NCBI GenBank assembly: GCA_026713405.1
Contig: JAPOON010000621.1
Span: 1 to 13,423, forward strand
Length of the DNA: 13,423 nt
Direction: 5' to 3'
DNA from: Gammaproteobacteria bacterium
GTDB lineage: Bacteria; Pseudomonadota; Gammaproteobacteria; Pseudomonadales; Azotimanducaceae_A
A model generated the notes under the pieces. It had not been told where the DNA came from. It did not search any database and was given only the letters and a program-made list of their open reading frames with translations. Numbering within the stretch: position 1 is the stretch's first letter; each line of letters opens with the position of its first letter. Below, piece after piece: positions 1 through 6,401 of this stretch. The position numbers and the translations under genes are program-made.

Positions 1-1042
1 GGTCGGCAACCCGGCCGGTCAACTGCCCGCAGGCAGCGTCGATGTCATCGCCGCGTGTGGCCCTCAACATGGCCGCAAGGCCGGCGTCCATCAAGGTCTT
101 CTGAAACCTGCGGACCGACTCGCCGTCCGGCCGCCGGTAACCGGAGGCGGGGAACGGATTGAACGGAATCAGGTTGATCTTGCAGCGCACGTCACGCAGC
201 AGCCCGGCAAGTTCCCGGGCATGCCCGACGCTGTCGTTTACGCCATTCAACAGGGTGTATTCCATCGTCAGCACGCGCCGTTCGCCAAGCCCCTGCACGT
301 AGTGGTTGCACGCCGCCAGCAACTCCGCAATCGGGTATTTCCGGTTCAGGGGCACCAGTTCGTTTCTCAACGCATCGTTTGGCGCGTGCAGTGACACGGC
401 AAGCGACACGTCCGACCGCTCGGCCAGCGCGTAAATGGCTGGAACGACCCCCGCGGTGGATATTGTCACCCGGCGCTTGGAAATGCCGAAGGCGAGGTCG
501 TCCATCATGAGGCCCGTTGCGCGCACCACCGCATCGAAATTCAGCAGCGGCTCGCCCATACCCATGAACACCACGTTGCTGACCGCTTCTCCACGTTGCC
601 GCAACTCTTCGTTGGCAAGCCAGACCTGGCCGATGATGTCGGCGGTGGACAGATTGCCGTTGAATCCCTGCTTGCCGGTCGCGCAGAAGCTGCAGTCGAG
701 CATGCAGCCGACCTGGGACGAAACGCACAGGGTGTTGCGCCCCCGGTCGGGGATCAGCACCGACTCGACGCAATTGCCGTTGGCTACCCGAACCACCCAC
801 TTGACGGTGCCGTCCAGCGACTGCCGCCGTGTCGACACCTCCGGCACCCCGAGACAGGCGACCTCATCGAGCCAACCGCGCAGTTGCTTGGAGAGATCGG
901 TCATGCCATGAGGATCGCGCACGCCGCGATGGTAGGCCCATTTCATCACCTGGCGGGCACGAAAGGGCTTGTGGCCCGCGTCCTGGAAAAATGCCTCGAG
1001 CCCGGAGCGGTCGCAGTCGAACAGGTTGATGCGTTCAGCCAC
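1..1042 (-). CDS. rlmN: 23S rRNA/tRNA adenine-C2 methyltransferase RlmN (3' end outside window)
   Basis: Radical-SAM enzyme that methylates C2 of A2503 in 23S rRNA and of A37 in some tRNAs. 347 codons are visible; E. coli RlmN has 384, so the last few dozen residues lie beyond position 1. The radical-SAM cysteines are in [17 protein letters not shown] (C113, C117, C120). [32 protein letters not shown] and [12 protein letters not shown] follow in family order. The second catalytic cysteine, the methyl carrier, is C338 in [13 protein letters not shown]. The start is GTG at 1042-1040, overlapping the end of ndk by 8 bases, which suggests translational coupling; it gives the family N-terminus ([15 protein letters not shown], then [11 protein letters not shown]). 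A GTG start and running off the window edge make the frame easy to miss. Identity is certain; only the C-terminus is unseen. Confidence 0.96.
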   Translation of the reverse strand, partial: MAERINLFDCDRSGLEAFFQDAGHKPFRARQVMKWAYHRGVRDPHGMTDLSKQLRGWLDEVACLGVPEVSTRRQSLDGTVKWVVRVANGNCVESVLIPDRGRNTLCVSSQVGCMLDCSFCATGKQGFNGNLSTADIIGQVWLANEELRQRGEAVSNVVFMGMGEPLLNFDAVVRATGLMMDDLAFGISKRRVTISTAGVVPAIYALAERSDVSLAVSLHAPNDALRNELVPLNRKYPIAELLAACNHYVQGLGERRVLTMEYTLLNGVNDSVGHARELAGLLRDVRCKINLIPFNPFPASGYRRPDGESVRRFQKTLMDAGLAAMLRATRGDDIDAACGQLTGRVAD

Positions 1043-1472
1043 CGCCGCTCCGTGGGTGAATTTCCGAAGCGTCGAAAAAGTAGGCGACTTCCCGCTCGGC
1101 GGATTGCTGCGAGTCGGAACCGTGCACCGAGTTGGCATCGATCGACTCGGCGAAGTCCGCGCGAATTGTGCCCGGTTCCGCCTCGCTTGGATTGGTTGCG
1201 CCCATGAGCTTGCGGTTCAGGGCGACCGCGCCCTCGCCTTCGAGCACCTGCACCATGATCGGGCCCGACGTCATGTATTCGACCAGCGCCGGGTAGAACG
1301 GCTTGCCCTGATGTTCGGCATAGAAGCCCGCCGCCCGCTGCTCGTCGAGACGCAGCATGCGCGATGCGGCGATGCTCAGGCCGGCTTTCTCGAAACGTGA
1401 GTAGATCTCGCCGATCAGGTTCCTCGCGACGGCATCCGGCTTGATGATCGACAAGGTACGCTGCACTGCCAT
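1035..1472 (-). CDS. ndk: Nucleoside diphosphate kinase
   Basis: Cytosolic enzyme that transfers the gamma-phosphate between nucleoside tri- and diphosphates through a phospho-histidine. At 145 aa it is close to E. coli Ndk (143 aa). It starts [14 protein letters not shown] and carries the conserved [27 protein letters not shown] and NSVHGSDS blocks; the catalytic histidine is H117, the same number as in E. coli. The C-terminus SGGG is slightly longer than usual and lies where rlmN begins. The ATG at 1472 has a good ribosome site (GGAG, 6 bases upstream). ndk is first in an ndk-rlmN unit with its own likely promoter. In many gammaproteobacteria ndk follows the isc cluster; here suhB lies upstream instead. 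Confidence 0.97.
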   Translation of the reverse strand: MAVQRTLSIIKPDAVARNLIGEIYSRFEKAGLSIAASRMLRLDEQRAAGFYAEHQGKPFYPALVEYMTSGPIMVQVLEGEGAVALNRKLMGATNPSEAEPGTIRADFAESIDANSVHGSDSQQSAEREVAYFFDASEIHPRSGGG

Positions 1473-1479
1473 GTACTTC

Positions 1480-1501
1480 TCCGCGATGTGTCCGCGATGT
1501 G
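1480..1501 (-). repeat. 11-bp tandem duplication in the ndk leader
   Basis: TCCGCGATGTG (plus strand) occurs twice head-to-tail at 1480-1490 and 1491-1501. On the minus strand this is CACATCGCGGA twice, the proximal copy running into the ndk ribosome site (GGAG). It is exact over 11 bases. It could be a polymerase slip or a protein-binding pair; the sequence does not decide. Confidence 0.7.
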
Positions 1502-1549
1502 GTTTTTTCGCGCCCGCTTCAGCGAACCGGCATATCCGGGCGGCCGCGT

Positions 1550-1555
1550 ATTATA
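1550..1555 (-). promoter_or_regulatory. Probable -10 element of the ndk promoter
   Basis: A perfect TATAAT reads on the minus strand, within a 13-base palindrome (GCGTATTATACGC) in the ndk-suhB intergenic gap. A start near 1543 would give a leader of about 70 bases. No good -35 is visible 16-18 bases upstream (best CTGTGG), so activity may rely on the -10 or an activator. The rest of the gap, 1556-1648, holds a short hairpin (CACCC, 5-base loop, GGGTG) after suhB, without a T-run. Confidence 0.55.
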
Positions 1556-1648
1556 CGCACTTGCCGCGCCCCCCACAGGTTCCGTGCATCACGCCGGCGA
1601 ATGGTGGACAGCCGCCCGGAAGCGACACCCGCAAGGGGTGCCGATGAG

Positions 1649-2434
1649 TCAGGCGCACGCGCGTATCCGGGCCACCATGGTCTTGAAGCACCGTGGATTG
1701 GCGGCAAGGATGTCGCCGGACTCCAGCCAGTTGTCCCCGCCGGTGAGGTCGCCGACAAATCCCCCCGCTTCACGAACAAGGAGCCCGCCCGCGGCCACAT
1801 CCCAGGGCGAAAGGCCCATCTCCAGGAAAGCGTCCACGCGACCGGCAGCCGTATAAGCCAGGTCCAGGGCCGCCGACCCCTGCCTGCGCACGCTCCGGCA
1901 ATGCTCCATGAAGTGCCCGAGCACCGCCAGGTACTCGTTCATACGGCCCCTGGCCCCGGGCGGAATGCCGGTTGCCAGCACCGCCTTGCCAAGGTTCCTG
2001 ACCTGGGTTACGCGAATGCGTTTGCCGTTCAGGTGCGCGCCTGCCCCGCGGGAGGCTACCCATTCCTCGTTGCGCACGGGATCAATGATCACCCCGTGTT
2101 CGATATGGCGGCCGCGTTGCAGCGCGATTGAAATGGCGAAGTGCGGGATGCCGCACAGATAGTTCAGCGTGCCGTCCAGCGGGTCGACGATCCAGGTGGC
2201 CTCGGCGCCTGCCGGGCCCGTCAGGCCCCGCTCTTCTCCGCGAATGGCGCAATCCGGGTAGGCCTTGTTCAGCGATTCCGCGATGGCGTCTTCAGCTTGT
2301 CGGTCGATGCTGGAGACAAAGTCGTTGGGCGCCTTCTCCTCGACGTGAATCCGGTCGAGGCGGTCCATGCCCTGCAGCAGTATCTGCCCTGCGCGACGCG
2401 CGGCGTGCAATGCGGTATTGGCCATGGGATGCAT
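1649..2434 (-). CDS. suhB: Inositol-1-monophosphatase family protein SuhB
   Basis: Member of the Mg2+-dependent, Li+-sensitive phosphatase family; in E. coli SuhB also joins the NusG-containing antitermination complex that helps rRNA synthesis. 261 aa against 267 in E. coli. The metal-binding motifs are intact: GEERG (E67, E68), WIVDPLDGT (D84, D87) and the C-terminal SPWDVAAG (D212). The N-terminus MHPMANTALHAARRAGQ matches the E. coli start, fixing the ATG at 2434. GSAALDLAYTAAGRVDAFLE is the usual block before the last metal ligand. The gene is transcribed away from trmJ, with 20 bases between the two start codons and no clear ribosome site, so its promoter must lie inside trmJ or the message is nearly leaderless. 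Confidence 0.94.
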   Translation of the reverse strand: MHPMANTALHAARRAGQILLQGMDRLDRIHVEEKAPNDFVSSIDRQAEDAIAESLNKAYPDCAIRGEERGLTGPAGAEATWIVDPLDGTLNYLCGIPHFAISIALQRGRHIEHGVIIDPVRNEEWVASRGAGAHLNGKRIRVTQVRNLGKAVLATGIPPGARGRMNEYLAVLGHFMEHCRSVRRQGSAALDLAYTAAGRVDAFLEMGLSPWDVAAGGLLVREAGGFVGDLTGGDNWLESGDILAANPRCFKTMVARIRACA

Positions 2435-2454
2435 GGATGGTTAGCCTACAGCAC

Positions 2455-3165
2455 ATGAGTCTCGAGAACATCCGCATCGTGCTGGTGGAGCCAAGTCATC
2501 CGGGCAATATCGGCGCCGCTGCCCGGGCCATGAAAACCATGGGCATCGGGCATCTGGCGCTTGTCAGGCCGCAGCGTTTCCCGGATCCCCAGGCCGAGTG
2601 GCGGGCCGCGAGCGCAGGCGATGTCATCGACCGCTGCCGGGTGTTCGACAACCTTGAATCCGCAATCGGCGATTGCCAGTGGGTGGTCGGAACGAGCGCC
2701 CGCCCGCGGCGCATTCCCTGGCCCGTGGGCGATGTTCGCGAAGCGGCGGCGGAGGTCGTTCAGCAATCACTGGCGGGGACCGTGGCGGTGCTGTTCGGGC
2801 GCGAGACCAGCGGGCTGACCAACGATGAACTGCAGCGCTGCAACCGGCACCTGCAGATTCCCGCATCGAAAGACTACCCGTCCCTCAACCTCGCCATGGC
2901 CGTGCAAGTGGTGACTTACGAGATTTTCCGGCAGGCCGGCGAAGCGAAACCCCGGCCACCCGCCTGGGACAGGGCCCCGGCGACGGCTGCTGCGGTGGAA
3001 GCGCTGCTCACCCACCTCGAAACAACGCTGGCGGAAACCGAATTCCTTGACCCCGAAAACCCGGGACAGACCCTCACGCGACTGCGACGCCTGTTCACCC
3101 GCGTACAGCTCGACGAGACGGAAGTCGGCATGCTGCGGGGCATATTGACCCACTTCGGCAGGTAA
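2455..3165 (+). CDS. trmJ: tRNA (cytidine/uridine-2'-O-)-methyltransferase TrmJ
   Basis: SPOUT-class enzyme that 2'-O-methylates position 32 of several tRNAs using S-adenosylmethionine. 236 aa against 246 in E. coli. The three SPOUT motifs are present: HPGNIGAAARAMKTMG (N18, R24), VLFGRETSGLTNDEL (residues 113-125) and the knot-forming PASKDYPSLNLAMAVQVV, with S143-L-N145. The C-terminal third is the usual helical extension. The reading frame is open further upstream, but the ATG at 2455 gives the family start (ENIRIVLVEPSHPGNIG). In Pseudomonas-type genomes trmJ lies between suhB and cysE-iscR; suhB keeps its place here, while cysE is absent and foreign-looking DNA follows. Confidence 0.94.
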   Translation: MSLENIRIVLVEPSHPGNIGAAARAMKTMGIGHLALVRPQRFPDPQAEWRAASAGDVIDRCRVFDNLESAIGDCQWVVGTSARPRRIPWPVGDVREAAAEVVQQSLAGTVAVLFGRETSGLTNDELQRCNRHLQIPASKDYPSLNLAMAVQVVTYEIFRQAGEAKPRPPAWDRAPATAAAVEALLTHLETTLAETEFLDPENPGQTLTRLRRLFTRVQLDETEVGMLRGILTHFGR

Positions 3166-3175
3166 TGAGGCGGGT

Positions 3176-3568
3176 GTGAGCGTCGCCACCGGTCGGGCAC
3201 AGCCGGAGCCGAAGCACACCTTCGTCAGGTGGCGATGCCCCGCGAAAGGCCCGCTTCCCGAAACAGTGCCGGCCACGGCATTGGCCCTGGGCGCCGGTGT
3301 CCTGGCATCCGCGGCCGTGGCGGCCAGGCTGTGGCTCGGCAACGATCCGGTGAATCTGTTGCACACCCACGCAGAGGTAGTCCACGAGCACATGCATACC
3401 CATGGGCCGCATCACAATCACGAACACGAGGGTTGGGAATTCGCTCACCAACTTCCTGCTGCGGTCGACGATGCAGGGGGACCGGTCAGCGGGAACAGAT
3501 CATCATTAAATCGCCAATTGCGTTCAATCGGCGTCAGCCGACATCGAGGGTATCCGCATGAATTGTAA
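3176..3568 (+). CDS. Short His-rich single-pass membrane protein, or truncated transporter piece
   Basis: A GTG start 10 bases after the trmJ stop, preceded by GAGG at 5 bases, suggests an operon with trmJ. The 130-aa product has one hydrophobic segment (about residues 33-54) followed by a His-rich stretch with 11 histidines between residues 63 and 91, in HTH/HEH-type pairs ending HNHEHEGWE. From memory this resembles the His-rich part of some bacterial membrane transporters; I cannot name the family. Such a segment could bind Zn, Ni or Co. The last 25-30 codons cross into less GC-rich DNA and the stop lies 35 bases inside the opposing gene, so the native C-terminus is probably lost. Real coding for the first two thirds is likely; intactness is doubtful. 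Confidence 0.45.
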   Translation: MSVATGRAQPEPKHTFVRWRCPAKGPLPETVPATALALGAGVLASAAVAARLWLGNDPVNLLHTHAEVVHEHMHTHGPHHNHEHEGWEFAHQLPAAVDDAGGPVSGNRSSLNRQLRSIGVSRHRGYPHEL

Positions 3569-4202
3569 CGTCGTCGTCCAGTTGCGCCGGCCAGACTTCC
3601 AAATCGTCCGCTTCCAGCAAATCCTCGATCAACGGCGCAGGACCTCCGATGTAAGTGGTGTTCAGGTCGATCTCGCTTGCCAGGCACCAGCTTCGATCGT
3701 CCGACCAGACCATGTTCGCGGTCTGATTCACTCCTTCGTAGAACGGCATATCCATCAGGTCCAGAGGCGCGCGGAACAGGTCCCACTCCCGCTGGCCGGT
3801 TTCGATGAATCCAGTGACTGGAACCAGGCTTTTGTAGTCCCACCCGTACCCCCGCCAGACGGCAAGCCAGACACCCCGACAATCCGTATGTGACGCCAGG
3901 ATGGTCCGCAGCGGCAGGGATACGGCAGCCGGCAGCTTCCCTTGATCCGGCGCCTCTACGCCGGGTCCAGCGATCGACTGCCATTGCATCAGAGCATGGG
4001 CGCGGTGCCCGCTAATGCCAGCCATCTCGGCCCACCGTACCGAGACGCGCCGCTGCCCCTCAAGGCGCCAACCTGGATGGAAAATCCGAGCGTAGCGTTC
4101 GAAACCTCCGGGGACGACCGAGCCGACGCAATGTGACCTGAACGGCCGGAGGCGATCCAAAACCCATTGCGCGGCCCGAGTGTCAGTTGCCGACTCTAGC
4201 AA
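3534..4202 (-). CDS. 222-aa uncharacterised cytosolic protein overlapping the LRR gene (immunity-like partner?)
   Basis: TTG start at 4202-4200, overlapping the stop of the upstream LRR ORF by 7 bases (coupled translation). There is no signal peptide or membrane segment. Notable blocks are VGSVVPGGFERYARIFHP (27-43), VRWAEMAG (55-62), LMQWQSI (71-77), WLAVWRGYGW (112-121) and a conserved-looking end (WSDDRSWCLASEIDLNTTY, 166-184, then IGGPAPLIEDLLE). From memory this pattern recurs in unnamed proteins common in actinomycetes; I know no assigned function and could not check it. The overlap and cytosolic character would fit an antidote for the upstream product, but that is inference only. A small hairpin (TCGGC/GCCGA) spans the stop codon. 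The DNA is less GC-rich than its neighbours. Confidence 0.7.
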   Translation of the reverse strand: MLESATDTRAAQWVLDRLRPFRSHCVGSVVPGGFERYARIFHPGWRLEGQRRVSVRWAEMAGISGHRAHALMQWQSIAGPGVEAPDQGKLPAAVSLPLRTILASHTDCRGVWLAVWRGYGWDYKSLVPVTGFIETGQREWDLFRAPLDLMDMPFYEGVNQTANMVWSDDRSWCLASEIDLNTTYIGGPAPLIEDLLEADDLEVWPAQLDDDVTIHADTLDVG

Positions 4203-5152
4203 GATAGGTCTCTCGGTAGAGACGCATAGAGGCCTGGGTACGGATAGAACAACCCCGACACGGAGCCTCTGATATACATCGCGAGCCGAGTCCGGAACGT
4301 GCCGCTATCGCAAGGTGTAGCAGCAACTAGTTCGTAGTCGTTCCAGGACGGGTTGTTTCCCGTCTTCACTTCCCGTGCTGAACTGCCGACCCGCTGCCAA
4401 TAGGACCATATCCACCACCCCCGCTTTTGCTGGAGATAGCTATAGAGGTCATAGGTCAACAACTGCGTCGGGCCGAATCGATAGATACAATGCCCGCTGC
4501 CGTTCCCCGCTATATAGCCGGGCCGGTGCCCGGATTCATGCGGATAGTGCGCCTTGATGGACGGGCAATCGATGCCGGCTGTGGAACCGCGAGCCGCGCT
4601 CCGGGAGTGGTGCACCGCTTCGAAATGATAGGTTCGACTTCGTTCGCGATCAGCACCGGTTCCGGCGCCCTCGGCCTTGAGTTCCGGTCCGCCCGCCTTG
4701 TCCGGAACATCGATCGTGGCCTTACCGTAGAGTTCCATGGCGCGTCCAAGGTCGCCTACGGTCTCGATTCGCTCATCGGCCTCGCGCAGACGGTCATTGA
4801 CGGCGTCAATGGCTTCCTGCAAGCGATTAGAATCCATACCTTCAGACAGCGCCTGAATGTCCAGGTTCAGGGTGCCCTCGTGTACGCTAACCGCGCTCAT
4901 AACCGTCTCGACGAACTGACGAGTATGCGGATGGTCGATAACATGGGTGGTCTCGTCAAGAGCGTCGACGCCTTCTATAGCTTTGCCGCGCTTGGTATCG
5001 ATTGCCTTGATGTCCTTCGTACCGTCATCGATTCCCCCCGTCAGCGGGTTGTCGGCGACGTTCAGGTGCGTCAAGCCGCCCATTTTTTCAAACTCGGGCG
5101 GGACTGAACCGGAAAGGCGGTTGCCGTTAACGATGAACCGCTTTAGCGTACC
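4196..5152 (-). pseudogene. 5'-truncated leucine-rich-repeat protein with four-cysteine C-terminal domain
   Basis: The visible frame starts at a junction near 5152 with two 24-residue LRRs of the plant-like type: LKRFIVNGNRLSGSVP and LTHLNVADNPLTGGI. Only the second lies after the first ATG (5083), which would give 295 aa. Numbering from that ATG, residues 85-120 form a charged, probably coiled-coil helix, about 125-170 is a polar linker, and 173-295 is a Trp/Tyr/Gly-rich domain with four cysteines (C173, C199, C258, C295), CPSIKAHYPH near its start and TPCDSGTFRTRL near its end. It looks like a disulfide-bonded beta domain of exported proteins; from memory similar domains occur in actinomycetes. 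No export signal remains because the 5' part was lost where an IS3 relic abuts. The stop overlaps the next gene's start. Confidence 0.6.
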
Positions 5153-5540
5153 GCAACAGATACGGATAAACCTTGTGCGCCCGATTCCTGCGGCTGGCCG
5201 CCGGGCTCGGCGCCAGCGACCGTAGCCCCATCACGCTCATCAGGCGCCGCACCCGCTTACGACCGACCGCATGGCTCATGCGCTTGAGACATCGAGCCAT
5301 CTGGCGGCACCCGTACCACGGCTTAGTCAGGCACTGTTCGTCGACCCTACGCATCAACTCCAGGTTGAACGCCGACTCGCCCTTTATTCTCGTAGTACAG
5401 CCCGCCCCGGCTGATCTTAACCAGCCGGCATTGCTTGGAGATGCTGAGCTTGGGGTGGTCCCGGTCCACCAACGCTCGCCTTCGCTCGATGCTCATCGAT
5501 CGAAGGCGCGTGCTGAAAAATCCCGTTGCACAACCAGTCC
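5150..5540 (-). mobile_element. Decayed IS3-family insertion sequence (orfA tail and orfB N-terminal half)
   Basis: orfB starts at ATG 5496 with MSIERRRALVDRDHPKLSI and SRGGLYYENKG. One extra base in the CCC at 5380-5382 shifts the frame, after which ESAFNLELMRRVDEQ, PWYGCRQMARCLKR, AVGRKRVRRLMSVMGL and HKVYPYLLR continue. These are the helix-turn-helix and HTH_21-type N-terminal blocks of IS3 orfB. The frame stops matching near 5150, exactly where the LRR frame begins, so the whole DDE catalytic half is gone. An orfA tail (VVQRDFSARAFDR, stop 5495-5493) overlaps the orfB start as ATGA, the usual IS3 arrangement. No terminal inverted repeats were found. The element cannot move by itself. Confidence 0.85.
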
Positions 5541-5828
5541 CCAATCCCTTCGCACGGCATTTTTGCGCCCTACAGGCGGTTTTCAAAGTGAGGAGAGAAC
5601 GAGGAGAGCAAAGAAAATGCATCCAGGGAACCACCATTATCCCGGGGCGTTAAACACTAAACGAACCGTACAATTACGAATGCAAACCGTGAATCGGCGG
5701 GCTATCAAAAGTGGCATAGCGATCTGCTTCGTCCGGACTGGCTACCGCCACTTCATTCCGAGCCAGCCATTTACCATTGTTTTTGAAGTATTGGTTCAAC
5801 CAAACAAAACGCGCCAACGCTTCCCGAA
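5541..5828. other. Gene-poor AT-richer stretch with possible gene debris
   Basis: No convincing intact gene lies between the IS3 relic and the iscR promoter. On the minus strand a frame between stops at 5842-5844 and 5674-5676 encodes about 55 residues that read like a natural C-terminus (FREALARFVWLNQYFKN, ending SPPIHGLHS). On the plus strand an ATG at 5617 with GAGGAG upstream opens 72 codons to 5832, but its composition is poor. Both are most likely remnants of the insertions that built this region. Confidence 0.35.
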
Positions 5829-5853
5829 ATAGTGGACCGTTTTAGTCGGGTAT
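5829..5853 (+). promoter_or_regulatory. Type 1 IscR operator upstream of iscR
   Basis: The half-sites ATAGTGGACC and TAGTCGGGTAT around GTTT match 23 of 25 positions of the E. coli type 1 consensus (ATASYYGACT / RWWWY / AGTCRRSTAT); the mismatches are at positions 6 and 10. In E. coli, [2Fe-2S]-IscR binds such sites to repress its own operon when clusters are plentiful. The site overlaps the -35 region of the probable promoter, as expected for a repressor site. Confidence 0.85.
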
Positions 5854-5861
5854 TGCATACT
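5833..5861 (+). promoter_or_regulatory. Probable iscR promoter
   Basis: TGGACC (5833-5838) and CATACT (5856-5861) are spaced by 17 bases; each matches 4 of 6 sigma70 consensus positions, and TG lies just before the -10. A start near 5868 leaves a leader of about 40 bases to the iscR ATG. The promoter is embedded in the IscR operator, which supports autoregulation. Confidence 0.6.
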
Positions 5862-5908
5862 CGGCGGCAGCCATCAGGGAGTTCCGGTCAACCGCCGACC
5901 TATCCGCC

Positions 5909-6376
5909 ATGCGCCTGACAACCCGGGGTCGCTACGCCGTCACCGCCATGCTCGACATCGCACTGCACCGCGCAACCGGTCCCGTCAGCGTTGCGGAAAT
6001 CGCCGGCCGGCAAGGCATCTCCTCGTCCTACCTCGAACAACTGTTCGGCAAGCTCAAGCGCGCCGGCCTGCTTGAGAGCCTGCGCGGTCCGGGCGGCGGC
6101 TACCGGCTGAAGAGCGACGCCACCTCCATCAACGTCTCCGACATCATTGCCGCCGTGGGAGAAGGGGTCGACGCCACCCGGTGCCACGGCGCCGCCGACT
6201 GCCAGGAGGGCCTGACCTGCCTGACGCACGACCTGTGGGCCGACCTGTCCGTGGAGATCGACTCCTTTCTGCAAGGCATCACGCTCGCTAGCCTGGTGGC
6301 GCGCAGCGAAGTCCAGTCGATAGCGCACCGGCAGGACAGGCTGGCCGAGGGGCTGATCGCAACGCGGCCGATATAG
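5909..6376 (+). CDS. iscR: Fe-S-sensing Rrf2-family regulator IscR
   Basis: Transcription factor that reports Fe-S cluster status: with a [2Fe-2S] cluster it represses isc genes at type 1 sites; without it, it still acts at type 2 sites. 155 aa, with an N-terminal winged helix ([38 protein letters not shown], then the wing RGPGGGYRL) and a C-terminal dimer helix. All cluster ligands are kept at E. coli positions: C92, C98, C104 and H107, in [18 protein letters not shown]. The ATG at 5909 gives the exact family start despite a weak ribosome site. iscS follows 25 bases later. A type 1 operator lies in its own promoter, so the control loop looks intact although the usual downstream isc genes are missing. 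Confidence 0.96.
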   Translation: MRLTTRGRYAVTAMLDIALHRATGPVSVAEIAGRQGISSSYLEQLFGKLKRAGLLESLRGPGGGYRLKSDATSINVSDIIAAVGEGVDATRCHGAADCQEGLTCLTHDLWADLSVEIDSFLQGITLASLVARSEVQSIAHRQDRLAEGLIATRPI

Positions 6377-6401
6377 CCCGAACATCGCACCAGGCCACGC
6401 A

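Noticed and set aside
435..1400. Several plus-strand frames opposite rlmN and ndk, and a minus-strand frame at 192-800
   Set aside because: All overlap the rlmN or ndk reading frames, which carry the complete radical-SAM and kinase motifs; the alternatives are Arg/Pro/Ala-rich shadow translations.
3528..3541. Terminator at the end of the 222-aa gene
   Set aside because: The TCGGC/GCCGA hairpin spans the stop codon and lacks a T-run, so it is not convincing.
4427..5107. Plus-strand open frame of 226 codons
   Set aside because: Opposite the LRR frame, which contains recognisable repeats and paired cysteines; the plus-strand translation shows no comparable pattern.
5173..5832. Plus-strand open frame of 219 codons across the IS3 relic
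   Set aside because: It runs antisense through the transposase remnant, so its length comes from the opposite strand's coding bias. Only the ATG at 5617 with GAGGAG gave pause.
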